Positions 40,255 to 48,690 of a stretch of 64,000 nt of DNA are shown here, piece after piece; the stretch's first letter is position 1, and every line of letters begins with the position of its first letter. The DNA is from Streptomyces sp. CB01635. GTDB lineage: Bacteria; Actinomycetota; Actinomycetes; Streptomycetales; Streptomycetaceae. The translations under genes were made by a program, and so were the position numbers. Location of the stretch: contig NZ_NNBL01000012.1 of the NCBI RefSeq assembly GCF_002803065.1, positions 124,001 through 188,000 of the forward strand, given 5' to 3'. The notes under the pieces are model-generated. The model saw nothing but the letters and a program-made list of their open reading frames with translations. It had not been told where the DNA came from and ran no database searches.

Positions 40255-40278
40255 CGCTTCCTGATGCGCTGACCTGCG

Positions 40279-40373
40279 GTTTTTGGGGTCGGACACGGTC
40301 CGTTACTGATCGAAATGCGTGCTCTGTCCGGGCGTGTAACTCTGGTCGAGGCCCGACCCCCTCACCCAAAAAC
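40279..40373 (+). promoter_or_regulatory. long inverted repeat in the leader of the 68-residue protein
   Basis: GTTTTTGGGGTCGG (40279-40292) can pair with CCCAAAAAC (40365-40373) and CCGAC (40353-40357), enclosing about 60 nt. The right arm directly precedes the ribosome site GGGAG of the small protein at 40388. It may serve as terminator of the upstream operon or fold the leader of the small-protein mRNA. Confidence 0.45.
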
Positions 40374-40387
40374 GGGAGTGAAATCGC

Positions 40388-40594
40388 ATGGGCATGAAGG
40401 ACCAGTTCCAGGACAAGGCAGAGCAGCTCGCCAACCAGGCCAAGAAGCGGTCCGGTCACGGCAGGGACGAGGCGAGCGAGCGCTCGACGCGGACTCAGGA
40501 CGACCTGCGACGTGAGCGTGGCTCGCAGTCCGAGGACTCCGAGCGGCGGCGCCAGGAAGCGCAGGACAGGATCGATCAGGGCTATGACGCCTGA
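40388..40594 (+). CDS. small highly charged protein, hypothetical
   Basis: A 68-residue, extremely hydrophilic protein (MKDQFQDKAEQLANQAKKRS at the start) rich in Glu, Arg, Gln, Asp and Ser, with no hydrophobic core. It should form helix or be disordered in solution. The N-terminal DKAEQLANQAKKRSG resembles CsbD-like and late-embryogenesis-type stress proteins, but the match is weak. The ribosome site is GGGAG before the ATG. It is flanked by an inverted repeat upstream and a terminator downstream, so it is a separate transcript. Function unknown; a stress role is a guess. Confidence 0.7.
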   Translation: MGMKDQFQDKAEQLANQAKKRSGHGRDEASERSTRTQDDLRRERGSQSEDSERRRQEAQDRIDQGYDA

Positions 40595-40619
40595 CGCTCC
40601 GCTTCGCTGAGCCAGTGGG

Positions 40620-40653
40620 ACGAGGGCCACCCGGGACGCCGGGTGGCCCTCGT
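40620..40653. terminator. terminator between small protein and tricorn gene
   Basis: ACGAGGGCCACCCGG (40620-40634), loop GACG, and CCGGGTGGCCCTCGT (40639-40653) form a 15-bp perfect stem followed by TCTTC. It lies between convergent genes and likely serves both. Confidence 0.88.
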
Positions 40654-40732
40654 TCTTCGGTGTGTGGGCCGGCGCCCGAACGACGTTGCCCGGCGCACGG
40701 GCTGTGCCCACCCTCCCCCCGTGGGGTCGGGG

Positions 40733-43700
40733 TCAGCGCGGCGGCAGTTCGGGGCGGGCGTGGTTCGGCGTGTTCGTGTAGTCCGGGGGAGTCTTCGCCG
40801 GGCCGGCGACCAGGAGGTCCAGTGCCAGGTAGACCGCGTCGTCGAGTTGGGCGTGGCGGCCCTCCGCCCAGTCCAGGGGGGTGCGCAGGACCTCGAAGTC
40901 CGGTTCCACGCCCTTGTTCTCGATCGACCAGCCGTACTCGGGGAACCAGGCCGCGTTCATAGGGACCGTGATGACCGTCCCGTCGCCGAGTGTGTGGCGG
41001 CCCGTCATGCCGACGACGCCGCCCCAGGTGCGCTGGCCCACGACGGGGCCGAGCCCGAGGAGTTTGAACGCCGCGGTGATCATGTCGCCGTCGGACGAGG
41101 TCGCCTCGTCGGCCAGGGCGACGACCGGACCGCGCGGGGCGTTCGACGCGTACGAGACGGGCTGGGCGTTGCGGGTCAGGTCCCAGCCGAGGATCTTGCG
41201 GGTGAGCTTCTCGATGACGAGCTCGCTGATGTGGCCGCCCGCGTTGCCGCGCACGTCGACGATGAGGGCGGGCCGGGAGACCTCCATGCGCACGTCACGG
41301 TTGAACTGCGCCCAGCCGGAGCCGCCCATGTCGGGGATGTGCAGATAGCCGCAATGGCCGCCGCTCAGCTCCCGTACCACCGCGCGGCGCTTGGCCACCC
41401 AGTCCTGGTAGCGCAGCGGGCGCTCGTCGATGAGGGGGACGACCGCGACGCGGCGGGGACGGCCATCTCCCTCCGCGGGCCGGAACGTCAGCTCGACCGT
41501 CGTGCCGCCCGAGCCCGCGAGCAGGGGAAACGGGCCGGTGACCGGGTCGACCGGACGCCCGTCGACATGCGTGAGGACGGCGCCCTCGCGGATGCCGCTG
41601 CCGGCCAGCGGGGAGCGCGCCTTGGAGTCCGACGAGTCGCCGGGCAGGATACGGACGAGCTGCCAGCCCTCGTCGCGGTGCACGAAGTTGGCGCCGAGGA
41701 GGCCCTGGGCGCGCTGGTAGTGGGGCGGGCCCTCGTTGCGGCGGGCGGCGGCGACGTAGGCGTGCGAGGTGCAGAGTTCGCCGAGCACCTCGCGCAGCAG
41801 GTCGGCGAACTCGTCGGGGGACGCGACCCGTTCGACGAGGGGCCGGTACTGGTCGAGCACCGCGTCCCAGTCGACGTGGCACATCTTCGGTTCCCAGTAG
41901 TAGGCGCGGATGATCCGGCCTGCCTCGTCGTACGCCTGGCGCCACTCGGCGGCCGGGTCGACCTCGTGCAGGATGCGGCGCAGGTCGATCCAGACGGTGG
42001 TGTCGCTGTCGCCGGCCTCGGTGGAGGGGACGGCCCGCAGGTCGCCCTCGTCGACGACGACGAGGCGGGTGCCGTCGCCGCTGACCGCGAACCAGTCGAG
42101 GTGGGTGACGAGTTCGGTCTTCTTGCCCTTGCTGAGGTTGAAGTACTCCAGGGTGGGGCGGCCCGAGGTGTCGGCCGGGTTCACGAACGTCTCGCCGAGC
42201 GCGCCGGAGATCGGCCAGCGCAGCCAGACGAGGCCGCCGCCCGAGACCGGGTACAGCGCCGAGTACTTGGAGGCCGAGACGGGGAACGGCACGACGCGGT
42301 TCGCGAGGCCCTCGATCTCCACGCTCGGCGTCCCGTCGGCCCCCGAGTCCTCGGTCGGGTCGAGCCCGCCGGCGGCCGTGCGCCCGTGGGGGGACAGGGC
42401 GAACGGGGAGGGTGTCGCGGACGACAGCGGCACGAGATACGGGCGGCAGCCGAGCGGGAAGGACAGGTCGCCCGTGTGCACGTCGTAGACCGGGTCGAAG
42501 CCGCGCCAGGAGAGGAAGGCGAGATAGCGGCCGTCGCGCGTGAAGACCGGATTCTCGTCCTCGAAACGGCCGTTGGTGACGTCGACGATCGTCCGGTCCT
42601 TGATCCGGGCCATCTTGATCTGCCGCAGGGAGCGCCCGATGCCCGGGTGGGACCAGGTGAGCCAGGCGCCGTCAGGCGAGAAGGCCAGGTCGCGCACGGG
42701 CCCGTTGATCGACCGGATCAGCTCGATGACCCCGTCCCCGGTCTGTTCCCCTCCCCCTTCTTCTTCCTCCTCGGCCGTGTCGATGAGCAGCAGTCGGCCG
42801 TCGTTCGACGCGATGGCGAGGCGCTCGCCGTCCGGGTCGCCGACCATTTCGAGGACCCGTCCGAGCTCCCCGGACGCGAGGCGGCGCGGCTCGCGCTCAC
42901 CGCTCGCGCGCGGCAGGTACGAGATCTCGATCGCGTCCTCGCCCTCCGCGTCGGTGACGTACGCGACCTGCCCGCCGGAGCCGAGCATCTCGGGCTGCCT
43001 GACCCGCACGCCCGGGGTGTCCGCGATCGTCCGGGCGGGGCCGTCGCGGTGGGTGAGCCAGTACAGGCTGCCTCGGACGACGACGGCGCTGGCCCGGCCC
43101 GTCTCGTCGACGGAGAGCCCGTCGACGTGATGGGCGGCCGGCACCTGGTAAGGGCGGCGCCCGACGCGCGGGCCGCCGAGGCGTACCTCCAGTTTGCGCG
43201 GCACGGAGCCGGCGGAGAGGTCGTCGATGATCCAGAGGTCGCCGGCGCACTGGTAGACGATCCGGGTCCCGTCGCTGGAGGCGTTGCGGGCGTAGAACGC
43301 GTCGTGGTCGGAGTGGCGCCGCAGGTCGGAGCCGTCGGGCAGGCAGGAGTACACATTGCCGATGCCCTGGTGGTCGGAGAGGAACGCGATGCGTCCCGCC
43401 ACGAACATCGGTGCCTCCAGATGCCCGTCCAGGTCGGCGACGAGCTGCTCGCCGTGCAGCCACAGGCGGCCCTGGGCGCCGCCCCGGTACCGCTTCCAGG
43501 CGGCCGGCTCGTGCGGGGGAGTGCCGGTCAGGAGCAGGGTCTTGCGCTCGCCGTCGATCTCGGCGACCGCGATGTCGGAGACGGGGCCCCAGGGCAGCCT
43601 GCCGCCGGGGGAGCCGTCGGTGGGGACGTCGTAGGCCCAGGTGAAGTACGAGAAGGGCTGGCTGTGCGAGGCCACCGCGAGGATGACGGTCCGTCCGTCC

Positions 43701-44002
43701 TTGTCGGGCGGTGTCCAGCCGCGGACCTGGGTGTCCGTACTGCCCCAGTAGGTGAGCCGCCGGGCGGGCCCGCCGTCCACCGGCGCAAGATGGATCTCGG
43801 GGTCCAGGCTGCGCCAGGTCGTGTACGCGATGTGGCGGCCGTCCGGCGAGAACCGTGGACTGCTCACCTTGGTCCGGTCGACCGTGACCCGCCAGGCCCG
43901 GCCCGGCCGGTCGAGCGGGGCGACCCAGAGGTCGTCCTCGGTCTCGAAGCAGAGCCGGTCCTCGTGCAGATGCGGAAACCGCAGGTACGCGTTGTCGCTC
44001 AC
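40733..44002 (-). CDS. tricorn protease homologue (S41 family)
   Basis: A 1089-residue giant peptidase, close to the size of archaeal tricorn, which degrades peptides released by the proteasome. Residues about 1-290 form one beta-propeller (SPRFSPDGRHIAYTTW) and 310-660 a second (FSPDGAWLTWSHPG, FTRDGRYLAFLSW). Catalytic residues are visible: Ser-His in ELCTSHAYV, a PDZ domain with GSGIREGAVLTHVDGRPVDP, nucleophilic Ser in ALADEATSSDGDMITA, and the late Glu in SIENKGVEPD. Streptomycetes do have proteasomes, so a peptide-recycling role fits. The GTG start diverges from the TetR gene across two operators. Confidence 0.92.
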   Translation of the reverse strand: MSDNAYLRFPHLHEDRLCFETEDDLWVAPLDRPGRAWRVTVDRTKVSSPRFSPDGRHIAYTTWRSLDPEIHLAPVDGGPARRLTYWGSTDTQVRGWTPPDKDGRTVILAVASHSQPFSYFTWAYDVPTDGSPGGRLPWGPVSDIAVAEIDGERKTLLLTGTPPHEPAAWKRYRGGAQGRLWLHGEQLVADLDGHLEAPMFVAGRIAFLSDHQGIGNVYSCLPDGSDLRRHSDHDAFYARNASSDGTRIVYQCAGDLWIIDDLSAGSVPRKLEVRLGGPRVGRRPYQVPAAHHVDGLSVDETGRASAVVVRGSLYWLTHRDGPARTIADTPGVRVRQPEMLGSGGQVAYVTDAEGEDAIEISYLPRASGEREPRRLASGELGRVLEMVGDPDGERLAIASNDGRLLLIDTAEEEEEGGGEQTGDGVIELIRSINGPVRDLAFSPDGAWLTWSHPGIGRSLRQIKMARIKDRTIVDVTNGRFEDENPVFTRDGRYLAFLSWRGFDPVYDVHTGDLSFPLGCRPYLVPLSSATPSPFALSPHGRTAAGGLDPTEDSGADGTPSVEIEGLANRVVPFPVSASKYSALYPVSGGGLVWLRWPISGALGETFVNPADTSGRPTLEYFNLSKGKKTELVTHLDWFAVSGDGTRLVVVDEGDLRAVPSTEAGDSDTTVWIDLRRILHEVDPAAEWRQAYDEAGRIIRAYYWEPKMCHVDWDAVLDQYRPLVERVASPDEFADLLREVLGELCTSHAYVAAARRNEGPPHYQRAQGLLGANFVHRDEGWQLVRILPGDSSDSKARSPLAGSGIREGAVLTHVDGRPVDPVTGPFPLLAGSGGTTVELTFRPAEGDGRPRRVAVVPLIDERPLRYQDWVAKRRAVVRELSGGHCGYLHIPDMGGSGWAQFNRDVRMEVSRPALIVDVRGNAGGHISELVIEKLTRKILGWDLTRNAQPVSYASNAPRGPVVALADEATSSDGDMITAAFKLLGLGPVVGQRTWGGVVGMTGRHTLGDGTVITVPMNAAWFPEYGWSIENKGVEPDFEVLRTPLDWAEGRHAQLDDAVYLALDLLVAGPAKTPPDYTNTPNHARPELPPR

Positions 44003-44082
44003 CTACCCATGCTTTTCCGCTCAACGGCCCCCGGCAACTCGTGGTTCGCCCGCTTGCGGGTGCGGCTTGTGGCGCAGGACAC

Positions 44083-44147
44083 GTACGAAACGGTTTCGTT
44101 TCGTTAAGCGCGGTCGTACAGTACTTCTGTACGAAACGGTTTCGTAC
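44083..44147. promoter_or_regulatory. twin operators ACGAAAC-G-GTTTCGT
   Basis: GTACGAAACGGTTTCGTTT (44083-44101) and GTACGAAACGGTTTCGTAC (44129-44147) share a 15-bp palindromic core; the second copy is palindromic over 19 bp. Centres are 46 bp apart. They fill the gap between the tricorn gene and the TetR gene and are the expected binding sites of that TetR protein. GTACAGTAC lies between them. Confidence 0.75.
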
Positions 44148-44177
44148 ACGCTGTCTGGACCGGAACAGGAGTGACCC

Positions 44178-44768
44178 ATGGCTGAAGCCGCGACGACGCG
44201 CCGCAGCCGGATCACGCCCGAGCGCGAGGCCGAGCTGTACGGCGCCGTGCTCGAACTGCTCCGCGAGGTCGGTTACGACGCCCTGACCATGGACGCCGTG
44301 GCCGCCCGCACCCGGTCGAGCAAGGCCACGCTCTACCGCCAGTGGGGCAGCAAGGCCGAGCTGGTCGTGAAGGCGCTGCGGCACCAGAAGCCGTCACGCC
44401 TGAGCGAGATCGACACCGGGTCGCTGCGGGGCGACTTCCACGCACTGGTCCTCCGTGAGGACGACTGCGAGATGGCCCAGGGGTCCGCGCTGATGCGGGG
44501 CCTGGCCATGGCGGTCCACGAGAACCCGGATCTCCTGCGCGCCTTCCGCGAGCTGCTGATCGAACCCGAGATGGAGGAGCTCCGGCATGTGCTGGCGCGC
44601 GCCGTCGACCGGGGCGAGATCCGTGCGGACAACCCGGCGCTCGACTACGTCCTCCACATGATCGTCGGTGCCTTCACGGCCCGGACCCTCATCGACGAAC
44701 AGCCGCCCACCCAGGCCTTCGTCGCCTCCTACATCGACGCCGTGGTCCTCCCCGCTCTCGGCGCCTGA
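44178..44768 (+). CDS. TetR-family regulator of the MMPL exporter
   Basis: A 196-residue TetR protein. The HTH is at about residues 36-57 (LTMDAVAARTRSSKATLYRQW), and KATLYRQWGSKAELV is the usual helix-4 block. The C-terminal domain (ALDYVLHMIVGAFTARTLID) resembles TetR_C regulators of transport. Two nearly identical palindromes upstream are its likely operators. The MMPL transporter starts 105 nt downstream on the same strand. Autorepression relieved by the exported compound is the probable circuit. The start ATG lies after CAGGAGTGACCC, giving AGGAG at a good distance. Confidence 0.9.
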   Translation: MAEAATTRRSRITPEREAELYGAVLELLREVGYDALTMDAVAARTRSSKATLYRQWGSKAELVVKALRHQKPSRLSEIDTGSLRGDFHALVLREDDCEMAQGSALMRGLAMAVHENPDLLRAFRELLIEPEMEELRHVLARAVDRGEIRADNPALDYVLHMIVGAFTARTLIDEQPPTQAFVASYIDAVVLPALGA

Positions 44769-44873
44769 CCCCTCTCCGCCCAAGACCCGTCACACCCAAG
44801 CTCCTGACGCGACCGCTCACGTCGTCGGGCTGATCCCTCCTGCCCCCATACGACTGACCGGGAGTACGCCCTC

Positions 44874-47081
44874 GTGGCCACGTTCCTCTACAAACTCGGC
44901 AAGCTCGCCTTCCGCCGAAGGCACTTCGTCGCCCTGATCTGGGTGGCGCTGCTCACCCTCGCGGGGGTGGGCGCCGCCTCCGCGCCCACGGCGGCGTCCA
45001 GTTCCTTCTCCATCCCGGGGACGGAGGCCCAGAAGGCCTTCGACCTGCTCGACCAGCGCTTCCCGGGCTCCAGCGCCGACGGCGCCACCGCGCGCGTCGT
45101 CTTCCAGGCGCCCGACGGCGAGAAGATCACGTCCGCGGCCAACAAGGCCGAGGTCAGCAAGACCGTCGCGGACCTCGGGTCCGGTTCGAAGGAGGTCGCC
45201 GCGGCGGCCGACCCGTTCGTCGCGAAGACCGTCAGCAAGGACGGCACGATCGCGTACTCCTCGGTCTCCTACAAGGTCTCCTCGATGGAGCTGACGGACG
45301 CCGACCGCGACGCGCTCCAGAAGACCGTCGACGAGGCGCGCGACTCAGGGCTGACCGTCGAGGTCGGCGGTGACGCGCTTCAGGCCATGCCGGAGACCGG
45401 CGCCACCGAGATCATCGGTGTGGCGATCGCCGCCGTCGTCCTCGTGATCACCTTCGGCTCGCTCGTCGCGGCAGGGCTTCCGCTGCTCACCGCGCTCATC
45501 GGCGTCGGCATCGGCGTCTCGTCGATCACCGCGCTGGCCAACGCGCTCGACCTCGGCACCACCACCTCGACGCTGGCCATGATGATCGGCCTCGCGGTCG
45601 GCATCGACTACGCGCTGTTCATCGTCTCCCGCTTCCGCGCCGAGCTGGCCGAGGGCCGCGACCGCGAGGAGGCGGCCGGACGGGCCGTCGGCACCGCCGG
45701 ATCCGCCGTGGTCTTCGCCGGTCTGACCGTCGTCATCGCCCTCGTCGGGCTCGCCGTCGTCAACATCCCGATGCTGACGAAGATGGGCATCGCCGCCGCC
45801 GGCACGGTCGCCATCGCCGTCCTCATCGCGCTCACCCTCATCCCGGCGCTGCTCGGCTACGCCGGCAAGCGGGTCCACGGCCGCAAGGCCCGTAAGGCCC
45901 AGGCCGCCGAGAAGAAGCCCGAGCCGAAGACGAACATGGGCACCCGCTGGGCGCGCTTCGTGCTGCGCCGGCCGGTGGCCGTGCTGCTCACCGCGGTGGT
46001 CGGGCTCGGCGTGATGGCCGTGCCGGTGTCCTCGCTGGAGCTGGGCCTGCCCGACGACGGGGTCCAGCCCACCGACACCACGCAGCGCAAGGCGTACGAC
46101 CTGCTCTCCGAGGGCTTCGGGCCCGGCTTCAACGGTCCGCTGGTGGCGGTCGTCGACGTGAAGCACTCGCAGGACCCGAAGGACGCGGTCGCCCGCGTCT
46201 CCAAGGACATCGCGGCGACCGACGGCGTCAAGACGGTCACCCCGCCCGCGTTCAACAAGGCCGGTGACACGGCGACGATCACCGTCGTGCCGTCGTTCAA
46301 GCCCAGCTCCACGCAGACCGAGGGCGTCGTCCACACGATCCGCGACAAGGGTGCGGACATCAAGGCGGACACCCGCGCAGAGGTCCTGGTCACCGGCACC
46401 ACGGCCATGAACATCGACGTGTCGCAGAAGCTGAACGACGCGCTCGTGCCGTACCTGGCGCTCGTCGTGGGCCTGGCGTTCCTGCTCCTGATGGTGGTCT
46501 TCCGGTCGGTCCTGGTCCCGCTGAAGGCGGCGCTCGGCTTCCTGCTCTCGGTGGTCGCCGCGCTCGGCGCCGTCGTCGCGGTCTACCAGTGGGGCTGGCT
46601 CGGCTCGCTGTTCGGCGTGGAGCAGACCGGGCCGATCATGTCGATGATGCCGATCTTCATGGTGGGCGTGGTCTTCGGCCTCGCCATGGACTACGAGGTC
46701 TTCCTCGTGACGCGCATGCGGGAGGCGTACGTCCATGGGGAGCGGCCCGCGCAGGCCATCGTCACCGGCTTCCGGCACGGGGCCCGGGTGGTCACGGCGG
46801 CGGCCGTCATCATGATCGCCGTCTTCGCGGGCTTCATCGGCTCCAGCGAGCAGATGGTCAAGATGATCGGCTTCGGGCTCGCGATCGCGGTCTTCTTCGA
46901 CGCGTTCCTGGTGCGCATGACGATCGTGCCGGCCGTCCTCGCGCTGCTCGGCAAGCGGGCGTGGTGGCTGCCGAAGTGGCTCGACCGGATCCTGCCGAAC
47001 GTGGACGTCGAGGGCGAGGGCCTGAAGACGGTCTCCGGCGACGACTCCGCCCAGGAGGACCGGGAACTGGTCCGCGTGTGA
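44874..47081 (+). CDS. MMPL-family RND transporter
   Basis: A 735-residue membrane transporter. FRRRHFVALIWVALLTLAG is TM1, followed by a periplasmic domain (about residues 40-170) with the FDLLDQRFPGSSADGAT block. TMs 2-6 contain LAVGIDYALFIVSRFRAELA (the proton-relay D-Y motif), and a second half repeats this with FGLAMDYEVFLVTRMREAY. Two MMPL domains of equal size identify the family, which exports lipids or hydrophobic compounds. A basic cytoplasmic loop (RKARKAQAAEKKPEPK) joins the halves. The GTG start has GGGAG at 10 nt. It is controlled with the upstream TetR gene. Confidence 0.92.
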   Translation: MATFLYKLGKLAFRRRHFVALIWVALLTLAGVGAASAPTAASSSFSIPGTEAQKAFDLLDQRFPGSSADGATARVVFQAPDGEKITSAANKAEVSKTVADLGSGSKEVAAAADPFVAKTVSKDGTIAYSSVSYKVSSMELTDADRDALQKTVDEARDSGLTVEVGGDALQAMPETGATEIIGVAIAAVVLVITFGSLVAAGLPLLTALIGVGIGVSSITALANALDLGTTTSTLAMMIGLAVGIDYALFIVSRFRAELAEGRDREEAAGRAVGTAGSAVVFAGLTVVIALVGLAVVNIPMLTKMGIAAAGTVAIAVLIALTLIPALLGYAGKRVHGRKARKAQAAEKKPEPKTNMGTRWARFVLRRPVAVLLTAVVGLGVMAVPVSSLELGLPDDGVQPTDTTQRKAYDLLSEGFGPGFNGPLVAVVDVKHSQDPKDAVARVSKDIAATDGVKTVTPPAFNKAGDTATITVVPSFKPSSTQTEGVVHTIRDKGADIKADTRAEVLVTGTTAMNIDVSQKLNDALVPYLALVVGLAFLLLMVVFRSVLVPLKAALGFLLSVVAALGAVVAVYQWGWLGSLFGVEQTGPIMSMMPIFMVGVVFGLAMDYEVFLVTRMREAYVHGERPAQAIVTGFRHGARVVTAAAVIMIAVFAGFIGSSEQMVKMIGFGLAIAVFFDAFLVRMTIVPAVLALLGKRAWWLPKWLDRILPNVDVEGEGLKTVSGDDSAQEDRELVRV

Positions 47082-47117
47082 CCGGGTCCCAGCCTTGACC
47101 GGCAGTTAGACCGGCTC

Positions 47118-47447
47118 TCAGTGAGCCACCGGGGTGGCGGTCGTGTACGTCCGGCGAAGGAAGCGCACCAGCGCCTTCTTCTCGAACTGCACGACCGCCA
47201 CCCCTTTCGGCGAGTGGAACTCCATGACGGCCTGGACGCGGCCGCACGGCCAGATGTGGACGTCGCCCACGGTGGTCGGGGCGCGCAGCCCCTGTTCCAG
47301 GAGTTCGCGGGTGAAGTACCAGTCACCCTCTTCGGGGACGGTGACGTGGACGCGTCCGTCGTAGCTCAGGACTGCGGGGACAGCCGACGTCTCGTCGGGG
47401 GAGTCCGTGACGATGTGGGCGGGTGCGTACTGCTCGACGTCAGACAT
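47118..47447 (-). CDS. SsgA-like sporulation/cell-division protein (SALP)
   Basis: A 109-residue SsgA-family protein; members steer septation and wall remodelling in sporulating actinomycetes. The core is VPAVLSYDGRVHVTVPEE, then DWYFTRELLEQGLRAPTTVG, DVHIWPCGR (the SALP GDVxIxP signature) and FHSPKGVAVVQFEKKALVRF-LRRT. The family's usual C-terminal tail after LRRT is very short here, so it is smaller than SsgA/SsgB (about 135). ATG 47447 has GAGGAG at 6 nt. It diverges from the nickel-transport operon. Which SALP this is I cannot say. Confidence 0.83.
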   Translation of the reverse strand: MSDVEQYAPAHIVTDSPDETSAVPAVLSYDGRVHVTVPEEGDWYFTRELLEQGLRAPTTVGDVHIWPCGRVQAVMEFHSPKGVAVVQFEKKALVRFLRRTYTTATPVAH

Positions 47448-47559
47448 CGGAGACTCCTCATCGTCTTTTTTGCGTACTGCCATCCAATGTCCCATATAAG
47501 CCATATGTCCGGCTATGCGTCCAGGGTTTGATTCGGTCTTAATCGTGCTGTCGGCGCTC

Positions 47560-47576
47560 TTGCAACCAGTTCGCAA
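47560..47576 (+). promoter_or_regulatory. Nur-box-like site
   Basis: TTGCAA-CCAGT-TCGCAA matches the Streptomyces Nur consensus (tTGCaa-N5-ttGCAa) with one mismatch. TATCAT, a plausible -10 box, lies just downstream at 47585-47590, so Nur bound with nickel would block transcription of the nikMN-nikQ-nikO operon. The site also identifies the metal as nickel. Confidence 0.7.
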
Positions 47577-47639
47577 CAAGGCACTATCATCGAACGGTCA
47601 ACCAAGCCTGTCGTGTGCCCCGAAGCGGAGCTTTCACCC

Positions 47640-48689
47640 ATGCATGTCCCCGACGGATTCATCAACGCCCCCGTGTCGGCGGCCGCAGGTGTCGTCGCCG
47701 CGGGCGCCGTGGCCGTCAGCCTCCGAGGCGCGCGGCGCGAGCTCGACGAGCGGACGGCCCCCCTCGCGGGCCTCGTCGCCGCGTTCATCTTCGCCGTGCA
47801 GATGCTGAACTTCCCCGTCGCGGCGGGCACCAGCGGCCACCTCCTGGGCGGCGCACTGGCCGCGATACTCGTCGGCCCCTATACCGGCGTCCTCTGTGTG
47901 TCCGTGGTGCTCCTGATGCAGGGCGTCCTCTTCGCCGACGGCGGCCTGACCGCGCTCGGCGTGAACATCACCGACATGGCGATCACCACGACGGTCGTCG
48001 CCTACCTCGTCTTCCGCGGCCTGGTGAAGGTGCTGCCCAGGGGGCGCCGCTCCATCACCGTCGCCTCCTTCGTCGCGGCGCTCCTGTCCGTACCGGCCGC
48101 GGCCGTCGTCTTCACCCTGATCTACGCGATCGGCGGCACCACCGACGTCTCGATCGGCAAGGTCGCCACCGCCATGGTCGGCGTGCACGTCCTCATCGGG
48201 ATCGGCGAGGCCGTCATCACCGCGCTGACCGTCGGCGCGGTCGTCGCCGTCCGCCCCGACCTCGTGTACGGCGCCCGCGGCCTGCACCGGCCGCTCAAGC
48301 TCCGCGTCGGCGGCGAACTCGTCGACGCGGCGGACACCGTGCCCGCTCCCGTCGCCGCACGCTCCCACCGCAAGGTCTGGATCACCGGCCTCGTGACCTC
48401 CCTCGTCCTCGCCGGCTTCGTCTCCTTCTACGCCTCCGCCAACCCGGACGGCCTGGAGAAGGTCGCCCACGACAAGGGAATCGACACGAAGACCGAGAAG
48501 CACGCCTCCGACGGCTCCCCGCTCGCCGGTTACGGCGTCAAGGACGTCGGCGACGCCCGGCTCTCCGGCGGCCTCGCCGGCGTGATCGGCGTCGGCGTCA
48601 CCGTCGTCGCGGGCAGCGGCATCTTCTGGGTGCTGCGCAGGCGCCGCAACGCGGGCACCTCCCCGAGCGAGATCACGGAGACCGTCTGA
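47640..48689 (+). CDS. ECF nickel transporter, fused substrate component NikMN (CbiMN-like)
   Basis: A 349-residue fusion of the CbiM/NikM metal-binding membrane protein and the CbiN/NikN small component. MHVPDGFINAPVS at the N-terminus provides the free amino group and His2 for the square-planar metal site. About seven helices follow, with VQMLNFPVAAGTSGHLLGGALA containing further metal ligands. From about residue 245, VWITGLVTSLVLAGFVSFYA and ANPDGLEKVAHDKG are CbiN motifs, and another helix ends the protein. NikMN fusion plus the Nur box point to nickel over cobalt. GGAG lies 9 nt before the ATG. nikQ starts 1 nt after its stop. Confidence 0.9.
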   Translation: MHVPDGFINAPVSAAAGVVAAGAVAVSLRGARRELDERTAPLAGLVAAFIFAVQMLNFPVAAGTSGHLLGGALAAILVGPYTGVLCVSVVLLMQGVLFADGGLTALGVNITDMAITTTVVAYLVFRGLVKVLPRGRRSITVASFVAALLSVPAAAVVFTLIYAIGGTTDVSIGKVATAMVGVHVLIGIGEAVITALTVGAVVAVRPDLVYGARGLHRPLKLRVGGELVDAADTVPAPVAARSHRKVWITGLVTSLVLAGFVSFYASANPDGLEKVAHDKGIDTKTEKHASDGSPLAGYGVKDVGDARLSGGLAGVIGVGVTVVAGSGIFWVLRRRRNAGTSPSEITETV

Positions 48690-48690
48690 C

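Noticed and set aside
40643..44107. Very long open frames opposite the tricorn, acylase and transporter genes (for example 1154 codons here, 975 codons at 23982-26909).
   Set aside because: They are opposite-strand shadows caused by high GC; the translations are low-complexity Arg/Ala/Gly/Val and lack motifs, while the other strand has complete families.
47448..47640. A cobalamin riboswitch before the CbiM-like gene.
   Set aside because: The B12-box core (GCCACTG) and surrounding helices are absent; a Nur-type site is present instead.
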